Part shown: positions 4,275 to 10,225 of the stretch, piece after piece | Layout: each line of letters starts with the position of its first letter | Position numbering within the stretch: position 1 is the stretch's first letter | DNA from: a virus | IMG/VR virus record: IMGVR_UViG_3300007541_000074 | Span: 1-35,667 of that record | DNA length: 35,667 bases | Reading direction: 5' to 3' (one strand) | The notes under the pieces: model-generated | Database searches by the model: none | Told to the model about the DNA's origin: nothing | What the model saw: only the letters and a program-made list of their open reading frames with translations | Made by a program: the position numbers and the translations under genes

Positions 4275-4841
4275 ATGAAAGAAACTCAGTACCCAGGATA
4301 TTATATTACAGAAGACGGAAGGGCATATAGAAAACCCACAAAAAGGGATTCATCCGGAAAAATAGATGAAAATGGTTTAATATACTTAAAACCCAGTCTT
4401 AGAGGAAATCCAAGAAATAAAAAATATCAATATGAGTGTATTAATATTTCATTATATGATGAGAATGGAAAATTTGTAAAGCAAATCAAAAAAAGCATTC
4501 ATCAATTAGTTGCAGAAACTTTCATTCCAAATCCGAATAATTATTCAGAAATAGATCATATTGATAGAAATAAGAAAAATAATCATATAAACAATTTACA
4601 GTGGTGTAATAAACTTCATAATATGAGATGGAGTTCTGAAGAAAATGCAAAATATTTTAAACTAACTGACATAATTACAAATAAAATATATGAAGGGGAA
4701 AATCTTCAAAAATTTATTAGAGAAAACTGGGAATGGATTTCAAAAAGAACAAAAATCAATAATGATAGAAAATTTACAAGTCATTTGATAAGAAAATATA
4801 AAAAACAAGCAGTCGTAAATGGGTTTATTCTTAAAAGATAA
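4275..4841 (+). CDS. HNH homing endonuclease (NUMOD4-HNH type)
   Basis: This 188-residue protein is a second HNH homing endonuclease. PGYYITEDGRAYRK (7-20) matches the NUMOD4 start. IHQLVAETFIPNPNN (75-89) and DHIDRNKKNNHINNLQWCN (94-112) form the HNH core, with H95 as the likely catalytic residue. The core closely resembles that of the reverse-strand gene at 56-550, while the N-terminal part has an insert of about 28 residues and the C-terminal part differs, so the two are paralogues and not a recent duplication. It has its own strong promoter. Codons are very AT-rich (many Lys, Asn and Ile), unlike the mini-genes before it, as expected for an independently mobile gene. It has no Shine-Dalgarno sequence. 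Confidence 0.9.
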   Translation: MKETQYPGYYITEDGRAYRKPTKRDSSGKIDENGLIYLKPSLRGNPRNKKYQYECINISLYDENGKFVKQIKKSIHQLVAETFIPNPNNYSEIDHIDRNKKNNHINNLQWCNKLHNMRWSSEENAKYFKLTDIITNKIYEGENLQKFIRENWEWISKRTKINNDRKFTSHLIRKYKKQAVVNGFILKR

Positions 4842-4878
4842 AGACTCATATATAAAAACAACCCTCATAATCACTTAG

Positions 4879-5049
4879 ATGAAAAAAAATTCCGGAGATA
4901 TTTTTGAGTCCATAGAGATCGACCCAATTACAGGACAGTATTACATCACCATACCAGAACAAATTATGAATGAATTGCAGTGGTACGAAGACACTCGAAT
5001 TAAATTTTCAGTTGAAGGTGGCGAGGTCATTTTATCAGAGGCGGATTGA
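4879..5049 (+). CDS. Small AbrB/MazE-like DNA-binding protein, 56 residues
   Basis: The frame runs from ATG 4879 to TGA 5047-5049. ITGQYYITIPEQIMNELQW, followed by TRIKFSVEGGEVILSE, matches the swapped-hairpin pattern of the SpoVT/AbrB-MazE family, in which a strand ending in IP leads to a short helix, then two strands close the barrel. Members are dimeric DNA-binding regulators or antitoxins. At 56 residues it is a bare domain. No toxin gene accompanies it, so a transcriptional regulator is likelier than a toxin-antitoxin pair. It follows the HNH gene by 37 bases. Its stop overlaps the -35 box of the next promoter, so it could regulate the glycosyltransferase unit; this last point is inference. 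Confidence 0.6.
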   Translation: MKKNSGDIFESIEIDPITGQYYITIPEQIMNELQWYEDTRIKFSVEGGEVILSEAD

Positions 5050-5074
5050 CTTCTTATAGATACTGTTGTATGAT
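5047..5074 (+). promoter_or_regulatory. Possible sigma-70-type promoter
   Basis: TTGACT (5047-5052) and TATGAT (5069-5074) are 16 bases apart and end 22 bases before the glycosyltransferase ATG at 5097. The -35 box shares its first three bases with the stop codon of the AbrB-like gene. Confidence 0.5.
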
Positions 5075-5096
5075 ATGAATGCAATTACTTTCTATT

Positions 5097-5852
5097 ATGG
5101 CTAAAGGTTTTACAGTAAAAGCAAAGGCACCAGTTGCCTCACAAGAACAAGAATGGGACTATAATCTAGCAAGAGAAATGGTGAAAGGAAAATCCATTGT
5201 CTTTTGTCTACCAGGAAGAGGAGTCTCATATACCTACCTCAAAAACTTTGTACAACTTTGTTTTGATCTTGTACAATCGGGAGCAAGTATCCAGATCTCG
5301 CAAGACTATTCATCGATGGTAAACTTTGCAAGATGCAAATGTTTAGGTGCGAATGTACTGCGTGGACCAGATCAGATTCCCTGGGATGGCAAACTGAATT
5401 ATGATTGGCAACTTTGGATTGACTCCGACATTGTTTTCAATACTGAAAAGTTTTGGCAACTTGTACTGATGGACAAGGACATTGCTTCTGGATGGTATGC
5501 AACAGAAGACGGTCACACAACATCAGTGGCGCACTGGTTGGATGAGGATGATTTCAGAGGTAATGGTGGTGTGATGAATCATGAAACCGTTGAAAGTATC
5601 TCAAAGCGTCGGAAACCATTTACAGTTGACTATGCAGGATTTGGATGGCTTCTAATTAAGAACGGAGTCTTTGAACATCCAGAAATGAAATATCCTTGGT
5701 TTGCACCAAAGATGCAAGTCTTTGAATCTGGACAGGTTCAAGATATGTGTGGAGAAGATGTATCATTCTGCCTCGATGCAAAGGAAGCAGGATTTGAGAT
5801 TTGGTGTGATCCTCGTGTTCGTGTCGGTCACGAAAAAACCCGCATTCTATAA
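5097..5852 (+). CDS. GT-A-like glycosyltransferase, 251 residues
   Basis: From ATG 5097 the product is 251 residues starting MAKGFTVKAKAPV. An in-frame ATG at 5079 would add six residues, but MAKG is the more natural start and leaves room for the promoter. The N-terminal half has a Rossmann-like opening (KSIVFCLPGRGVSYTYL, 32-48). LWIDSDIVF carries the D109-S110-D111 metal/nucleotide-sugar motif of GT-A glycosyltransferases. A C-terminal EDVSFCLDAKEAGFEIWCDP and a final VRVGHE (H245) fit the acceptor/metal side of such folds. It probably transfers a sugar from a nucleotide donor; the acceptor (DNA base, virion protein or host glycan) cannot be told. It starts a tight run: the next gene begins two bases after its stop. 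Confidence 0.7.
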   Translation: MAKGFTVKAKAPVASQEQEWDYNLAREMVKGKSIVFCLPGRGVSYTYLKNFVQLCFDLVQSGASIQISQDYSSMVNFARCKCLGANVLRGPDQIPWDGKLNYDWQLWIDSDIVFNTEKFWQLVLMDKDIASGWYATEDGHTTSVAHWLDEDDFRGNGGVMNHETVESISKRRKPFTVDYAGFGWLLIKNGVFEHPEMKYPWFAPKMQVFESGQVQDMCGEDVSFCLDAKEAGFEIWCDPRVRVGHEKTRIL

Positions 5853-5854
5853 TT

Positions 5855-6040
5855 ATGACAGAAACTTACAATATCCTTTGTAAGGGTCGTAGAATCTATG
5901 CAAGTCTTACAGAGGAAGAATATTTCAATGTTATGGAGGATCTGTCGATAGAGTTTTATCAGACAGGTTCTCCAAGACCTGAAGATCTTGAAACTGAAAT
6001 TTTAACGGAGAATCAATTATGGCAAAAGTCGGATCACTGA
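5855..6040 (+). CDS. Small unidentified acidic protein, 61 residues
   Basis: ATG 5855 follows the glycosyltransferase stop by two bases. The product is 61 residues: a β-like MTETYNILCKGRRIYASLT, then a helix EEEYFNVMEDLSIEFYQTG, then an acidic Glu-rich tail. This looks like a small strand-helix domain. The gene overlaps the next one by 22 bases. No family is recognised. Translation is probably coupled to its neighbours. Confidence 0.7.
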   Translation: MTETYNILCKGRRIYASLTEEEYFNVMEDLSIEFYQTGSPRPEDLETEILTENQLWQKSDH

Positions 6041-6165
6041 AAAATAGTTCTTATAATCCTGGTCCACCTAAGAAGTCTCGTCAAGGAGACGGTGGGGGCA
6101 CTAAGTATGCTTCGTCTTCTCGTAATAAAGCACGTAAGAAATATAGGGGTCAAGGTAAAGGATGA
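6019..6165 (+). CDS. Small, highly basic, Gly/Lys/Arg-rich protein, 48 residues
   Basis: The frame runs from ATG 6019 to TGA 6163-6165. It overlaps the previous gene in another frame and shares ATGA with the SET-domain gene. AACGGAG upstream is a good ribosome binding site. The product is very basic and probably unstructured alone: MAKVGSLKNSSYNPGPPKK, then RNKARKKYRGQGKG at the end. Such a composition suits a nucleic-acid-binding peptide, though no function is known. Small basic proteins of this kind are common in T4-like cyanophages as far as I recall. The overlaps and ribosome binding site support it as a real gene. Confidence 0.75.
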   Translation: MAKVGSLKNSSYNPGPPKKSRQGDGGGTKYASSSRNKARKKYRGQGKG

Positions 6166-6536
6166 CCTTTAATTTAACACTCTACACCTATCTCGCTCCA
6201 AGTAAAGTTTGTAGTGGGGTAGGTGTTTTTTCTTTAGTGAATATACCAGTAGATACTCTAATATTTTCACCAGGTCCCATGGTGAAAATATTATGGACTC
6301 AAGTGAATGAAGCACTTAAAAAAAGACTTGAGACTTTAACCTATTATGATAATGAAGGATTTTGGGTCGATTCGGATCTTGCAAAATTAGGACCCCAATA
6401 TTATATAAATCATTCACATAATCCTAACGTAGCATATAACAAAAACACTGGCGAATTATATGCAATACGTAATATTCAAAAAGATGAAGAATTAACAGAC
6501 TACTATTTTCCCGGAGAAAGAGATTGGCTTACTTAA
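6162..6536 (+). CDS. SET-domain protein, 124 residues
   Basis: The start ATG 6162 overlaps the preceding stop (ATGA). The protein is 124 residues, a minimal SET domain. VCSGVGVFSL (16-25) is the S-adenosylmethionine-binding GxG loop. NHSHNPNVAY (83-92) is the signature NHS motif. AIRNIQKDEELTDYY (101-115) is the closing strand, turn and catalytic-tyrosine segment. SET proteins methylate lysines in proteins using S-adenosylmethionine. Here there is no pre-SET or post-SET zinc cluster. Substrate unknown; a virion or host protein is possible. It shares a short overlap with the next gene, so expression is coupled. SpeD, two genes downstream, also consumes S-adenosylmethionine. Confidence 0.85.
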   Translation: MTFNLTLYTYLAPSKVCSGVGVFSLVNIPVDTLIFSPGPMVKILWTQVNEALKKRLETLTYYDNEGFWVDSDLAKLGPQYYINHSHNPNVAYNKNTGELYAIRNIQKDEELTDYYFPGERDWLT

Positions 6537-7159
6537 ATCATAGTTTACCTGATTGGTCTTGTTATATTCGCAATGAATTTCTTTATAATCATAAAAAAGG
6601 TCATGGTGAAGTAACTAAATGTGATGTTCACTCTGTTGCAAGTATAGAAAAACGTGTACCTCTTTTTGAGGCATTTTTGGAAAACGGTGTAAATTGGACT
6701 AGAAGACCTCTACACGCTTTTTGTTGGGATCCTAATGCTGCGATAGAACCTCTTGAGAACATTATGTATTGGGATTGTTTTTCTCCATATATTGATGTTC
6801 AAAGAAGACATAGACTTGCCAATTTAGATGCTCAACTTATTCGCCCAGACGGAAAAAAAGTATTAGGAACATATATGTTCACCCTTGATTGGTCATGGGA
6901 AAACAAAGGAGTGCTTGATTTGAACTTTTCAGAAACTCCAGAACATAAATGTGCTCATCTATTTAAGGTTGAAACTGGTAATTATTATGCATATCCAAAT
7001 AATCGTATTATTTGGTATGATAATGCTTGGGTTTTTAATAGAATAGATAAAAATCCTGGATATGAAATAGACATGACTGCATATTCTGTAGAAAATAAAC
7101 GAAAAATTGAAACTTCAGATCATTACATTTACGAAATCACTGATTTAGAACAAAAATAA
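6524..7159 (+). CDS. Unidentified protein, 211 residues, TTG start
   Basis: The best start is TTG 6524, seven bases after GGAG (6513-6516), giving 211 residues starting MAYLNHSLPDWSCYIRNEF and overlapping the SET gene by 13 bases. No ATG near the start gives a comparable frame. The protein is soluble and rich in Trp, Tyr and Asn: LHAFCWDPNAAIEPLENIMYWDCF, then LGTYMFTLDWSWENKG, and a run of β strands near residues 150-190 (YYAYPNNRIIWYDNAWVF). A double-stranded β-helix fold would be possible but is not shown. No family is recognised. The last bases of the gene overlap a candidate late promoter at 7155. Confidence 0.8.
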   Translation: MAYLNHSLPDWSCYIRNEFLYNHKKGHGEVTKCDVHSVASIEKRVPLFEAFLENGVNWTRRPLHAFCWDPNAAIEPLENIMYWDCFSPYIDVQRRHRLANLDAQLIRPDGKKVLGTYMFTLDWSWENKGVLDLNFSETPEHKCAHLFKVETGNYYAYPNNRIIWYDNAWVFNRIDKNPGYEIDMTAYSVENKRKIETSDHYIYEITDLEQK

Positions 7160-7162
7160 ATA
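7155..7162 (+). promoter_or_regulatory. Candidate T4-type late promoter
   Basis: AATAAATA matches seven of eight positions of the T4 late -10 box TATAAATA, 38 bases before the SpeD ATG at 7200. It overlaps the preceding stop codon. AT-rich surroundings make a chance match possible. Confidence 0.35.
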
Positions 7163-7199
7163 ACTTTTTTACACTAAAACTGAATTGAAACAGTACTCA

Positions 7200-7526
7200 A
7201 TGGGTAAACACCTACTTTTAGAGGTGTATGATGTTGATTTTGAAGTGATTAACAATGCTGAATCACTTCAAGATGCTATGATTAGAGGCATAAATCGCGC
7301 AAAAATGACTATTTTGAACACATTTTCCCATTGTTTTGTTCCTCAAGGGTGTACAGTAGTCATTGCACTAGCAGAAAGTCATGTTTCTTGCCATACTTGG
7401 CCAGAAAATGGATGTTTAGCAGTTGATGTTTATACTTGTGGGGATGGAAATCCAAAATTAATTGCTTTAGAACTATTAAAATACCTAAATTCAGACAATT
7501 ATAATATTAGAGAAATAGATCGTTAA
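7200..7526 (+). CDS. speD: S-adenosylmethionine decarboxylase proenzyme
   Basis: SpeD removes the carboxyl group of S-adenosylmethionine to supply aminopropyl groups for spermidine. The short prokaryotic form autocleaves between Glu and Ser to create its pyruvoyl cofactor. From ATG 7200 the protein is 108 residues starting MGKHLLLEVYDV. LAESHVSCHTWPEN holds the cleavage site E59-S60, with S60 becoming pyruvoyl. H65 and C80 (in VDVYTCGDGNP) lie 5 and 20 residues after it, the spacing of the catalytic Ser-His-Cys set in the Thermotoga enzyme. A TTG at 7185 would add MKQYS and is a real alternative. Viral speD is a known auxiliary metabolic gene of cyanophages. It sits between the small-gene run and the virion genes. 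Confidence 0.93.
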   Translation: MGKHLLLEVYDVDFEVINNAESLQDAMIRGINRAKMTILNTFSHCFVPQGCTVVIALAESHVSCHTWPENGCLAVDVYTCGDGNPKLIALELLKYLNSDNYNIREIDR

Positions 7527-7534
7527 ATACAAAT

Positions 7535-7554
7535 AAGGAGATAGCAACCTCCTT
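7535..7554 (+). terminator. Possible weak terminator after speD
   Basis: AAGGAG (7535-7540) pairs with CTCCTT (7549-7554) around ATAGCAAC, followed by TATAAAAG. The T tract is poor, so it may attenuate rather than stop transcription. The AAGGAG itself is not followed by a start codon. Confidence 0.4.
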
Positions 7555-7564
7555 TATAAAAGTT

Positions 7565-7585
7565 CTGTTTTATTCATTAAAACAG
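7565..7585 (+). promoter_or_regulatory. Hairpin touching a ribosome binding site
   Basis: CTGTTTTA (7565-7572) pairs with TAAAACAG (7578-7585) around TTCAT. The GGAG ribosome binding site of the next gene begins at 7585 on the stem's last base. It could set translation or protect a processed 5' end. Confidence 0.45.
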
Positions 7586-7593
7586 GAGTTAAA

Positions 7594-7842
7594 ATGTCAA
7601 ATTTACCCGTTGATAGAGATTGGGAATACATGAAATCGATGTGGGGAACTACACATCTTATCACTGATTACCAATCCCAACCTCAAAAAAGAGTTATTCA
7701 AGAAGTTATGCACGATCTTGCACCTCGTCATGACTTAAAAAAACAACAAGAGTTACATGAAAAAATTCGTAATGATGATGATTATGATGATTGGGACTAT
7801 GGAACTGAACCAACATATGGAACATCTTGGAAATCATCATAA
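7594..7842 (+). CDS. Small acidic unidentified protein, 82 residues
   Basis: ATG 7594 has the ribosome binding site AGGAG six bases upstream. The product is 82 residues: VDRDWEYMKSMWGTTHLI, then a charged helix around LAPRHDLKKQQELHEKI, then a very acidic tail with NDDDYDDWDYGTEP. There is no membrane segment. The tail looks disordered, so a binding or adaptor role is possible but not shown. It is the last gene before the virion operon, and the gp25 late promoter overlaps its stop codon. No family is recognised. Confidence 0.75.
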   Translation: MSNLPVDRDWEYMKSMWGTTHLITDYQSQPQKRVIQEVMHDLAPRHDLKKQQELHEKIRNDDDYDDWDYGTEPTYGTSWKSS

Positions 7843-7845
7843 ATA
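7838..7845 (+). promoter_or_regulatory. T4-type late promoter before gp25
   Basis: CATAAATA matches the NATAAATA late box of T4-like cyanophages. It ends 20 bases before the gp25 ATG at 7866 and overlaps the stop of the 82-residue gene. Its position at the head of the baseplate genes supports it. Confidence 0.55.
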
Positions 7846-7865
7846 AGTAAAGAATTTATCTAAAA

Positions 7866-8267
7866 ATGGCAGTCACTAGGATATCCAGATCTTTTAAGGA
7901 TATTAGTTTATCTTTTGACCCACATCCTGTGACTAAAGATCTATCTGTTTTGACAAATGAACGCGCAATTATTCGCTCAGTTCGTAATTTAGTCGAAACA
8001 ATTCCAACTGAAAGGTTTTTTAACCCTACACTTGGATCAGATGTAAGAAGCAGTTTGTTTGATTTTGTTGATTATGCAACTGCTTCTACAATTGAAGATC
8101 AAATTATTGAAGTAATTAATAATTATGAACAAAGAGTAACAAATGTAATTGTTCAGGTTGACCCCATACCAGATCTTAATGAATTTGAGGTGACCATTAC
8201 ATTTGATATTATTGGACAAGAAATACCAGCACAACAGTTTTCATTCATACTAGAGGCAACAAGATAA
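7866..8267 (+). CDS. 25: Baseplate wedge subunit gp25
   Basis: gp25 is a small baseplate protein of the GPW/gp25 family, with a lysozyme-like-named fold. It joins the wedge near the gp6 dimer and helps start sheath assembly. The product is 133 residues against 132 in T4. DLSVLTNERAIIRSVRNLV (25-43) and ERFFNPTLGSDVRSSLFD (49-66) are the family's hallmark: an invariant NE...I..S..N then GERxxxPxxGsxl. The C-terminal half gives the paired strands VIVQVDPIPDLNEFEVTI. gp6 starts one base after its stop, so the two are translationally coupled. Chance of another identity is very low. Confidence 0.95.
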   Translation: MAVTRISRSFKDISLSFDPHPVTKDLSVLTNERAIIRSVRNLVETIPTERFFNPTLGSDVRSSLFDFVDYATASTIEDQIIEVINNYEQRVTNVIVQVDPIPDLNEFEVTITFDIIGQEIPAQQFSFILEATR

Positions 8268-8268
8268 A

Positions 8269-10224
8269 ATGCCTTTTACTAAATTTACAAATCTAGATTT
8301 CGATCAGATAAAGACCTCGATCAAAGATTATCTCCGTGCTAACTCTACATTCACGGATTTTGACTTTGAAGGGTCTAATTTTTCTGTTTTAATTGATACC
8401 CTAGCATATAACACATATATTACAGCATTTAATTCTAATATGGTTATAAACGAATCCTTTTTGGATTCGGCAACTGTAAGAGAAAATGTAGTATCTCTTG
8501 CAAGGAATATTGGATATGTACCTTACTCTAGAAATTCTGCAGCCGCTACAGTATCATTTACAGTAAGTGTAGCACCTAATAGTTTCCTGCAGGACAATAC
8601 ACCAGTTTATACCCCTACAGTGACCTTACAGGCGGGTCTGGTATGCACTGGATCTGTAAAAGGAACCTCTTATGTATTCTCTATTCCTGAAAATATTACA
8701 GTTCCAGTAGTAAATGGTGTAGCGACATTTAGTAATATATCAATCAAAGAAGGAACCTTTCTTACCAAAAGATTTACTGTAAATGCTTCTTTAGATCAAA
8801 GATTTATATTAGACAACTCATTTATTGATACCTCTACAATTAGAGTCTATGTTAAAGGATCAAGTGATAGTGGACTAGGGGTAAAATATTCATTAGTCGA
8901 TAATATTTTTAAAGTTAACTCAACTTCTCAAGTATTCTTAATTCAAGAAGTTCAAGATGAAAAATATCAATTACTTTTTGGTGATGGATTTTTTGGTCAA
9001 AAACTTGAAAACGGTGCAATTATAACTACGAATTATATTATAACAAGTGGAAAAGATGGAAATGGAGTAGAAACATTCTCTTTTGCAGGTTCTTTAAGAG
9101 ATGCTGATGATAATAATGTAATTTCACAAAATACAATCACAGTTACTACAAATCAAAAATCACAAAATGGATCTGATATTGAAACTATAGATTCAATTCG
9201 TTATTTTGCTCCAAGATTATATGCTTCTCAGTATAGGGCAGTAACTGCAAATGATTATGAGACGATTATAAAATCCAAAATTTATGGAAATGCAGAATCA
9301 GTTTCGGTTATTGGTGGTGAAGAATTAACTCCACCCCAATTTGGGACGGTGTTAATTAGCATTAAACCGAAGAATGGTACTTTTGTTTCTGATTTTGATA
9401 AAGAAATTATACTTTCAAAGTTAAGACAATACTCAGTTTCAGGTATTAATGCAAAAATTATAGATCTCAAGATTCTTTATGTTGAGATTGAATCATATAT
9501 TTACTATAATGAGAGTCAAGTAGCAAGTTCTTCCGACTTAAAAACAAGAGTAAATAATTCACTTACAAAATACTCAGAGTCTGTCGATTTGAATAAATTT
9601 GGTGGAAGATTCAAGTATAGTAAGTTACTGCAAGTTATTGATAATACTGACACTGCAATCACATCAAATATTACCAGAGTTAGAATAAGAAGGGATTTAA
9701 AAGCACTTATAAAGCAACAAGCACAATATGAAATCTGCTTTGGCAATCAATTCCATGTAAATCAATATGGATATAATATCAAATCCTCAGGATTTAGAGT
9801 ACAAAACGAACCAGATGTTGTTTACTTTACAGATGTTCCAAACTCCGATGGAAAAACAGGAGTTATTGCGATCGTAAAACCTTCAACAGAAGCTTCTACA
9901 GAAACACAGTCTAATGTTTCTTTGCAACCATTTATCATCGTTCAGTCTGCTGGAGTAGTTAATTATGAAACTGGAGAGATAACTATTAACACAGTTACCA
10001 TTACATCAACTTCTCTTGATAACGATATTATTGAAATACAAGCATATCCAGAATCAAATGATGTTGTAGGATTGAAAGATCTTTATGTTTCTTTTGACAT
10101 TTCAGAAAGTCAAATAAATATGGTAAAAGATACTATTTCATCTGGTGAGGATATTTCTGGTGTTGTCTTCACAAAAAATTCTTATCGCTCAAGTTATTCA
10201 AACGGGAGTTTAACGAGGTCATAA
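8269..10224 (+). CDS. 6: Baseplate wedge subunit gp6
   Basis: gp6 forms the dimer ring that joins baseplate wedges around the central hub. The product is 651 residues, near the 660 of T4 gp6. DYLRANSTFTDFDFEGSN, followed by SVLIDTLAYNTYITAFNSNM and NESFLDSATVRENVVSLA (residues about 17-80), is the conserved N-terminal domain of the T4 gp6/baseplate J-like family. Residues 270-480 carry the J-like core with FAPRLYASQYRAVTANDYE, and the C-terminal part is β-rich. The start ATG follows the gp25 stop by one base; AGAGGCAACAAG upstream gives a weak ribosome binding site. The next gene begins one base after its stop. There are no insertions relative to T4, in contrast to gp8 and gp14. Confidence 0.95.
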   Translation: MPFTKFTNLDFDQIKTSIKDYLRANSTFTDFDFEGSNFSVLIDTLAYNTYITAFNSNMVINESFLDSATVRENVVSLARNIGYVPYSRNSAAATVSFTVSVAPNSFLQDNTPVYTPTVTLQAGLVCTGSVKGTSYVFSIPENITVPVVNGVATFSNISIKEGTFLTKRFTVNASLDQRFILDNSFIDTSTIRVYVKGSSDSGLGVKYSLVDNIFKVNSTSQVFLIQEVQDEKYQLLFGDGFFGQKLENGAIITTNYIITSGKDGNGVETFSFAGSLRDADDNNVISQNTITVTTNQKSQNGSDIETIDSIRYFAPRLYASQYRAVTANDYETIIKSKIYGNAESVSVIGGEELTPPQFGTVLISIKPKNGTFVSDFDKEIILSKLRQYSVSGINAKIIDLKILYVEIESYIYYNESQVASSSDLKTRVNNSLTKYSESVDLNKFGGRFKYSKLLQVIDNTDTAITSNITRVRIRRDLKALIKQQAQYEICFGNQFHVNQYGYNIKSSGFRVQNEPDVVYFTDVPNSDGKTGVIAIVKPSTEASTETQSNVSLQPFIIVQSAGVVNYETGEITINTVTITSTSLDNDIIEIQAYPESNDVVGLKDLYVSFDISESQINMVKDTISSGEDISGVVFTKNSYRSSYSNGSLTRS

Positions 10225-10225
10225 T

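Noticed and set aside
4879-5049. A toxin-antitoxin system based on the AbrB/MazE-like protein.
   Set aside because: No toxin-like gene lies next to it: upstream is an HNH endonuclease, downstream a glycosyltransferase.
5701-5883. A 60-residue forward frame inside the glycosyltransferase gene.
   Set aside because: It is another frame of the 3' end of a well-supported gene, with no ribosome binding site.
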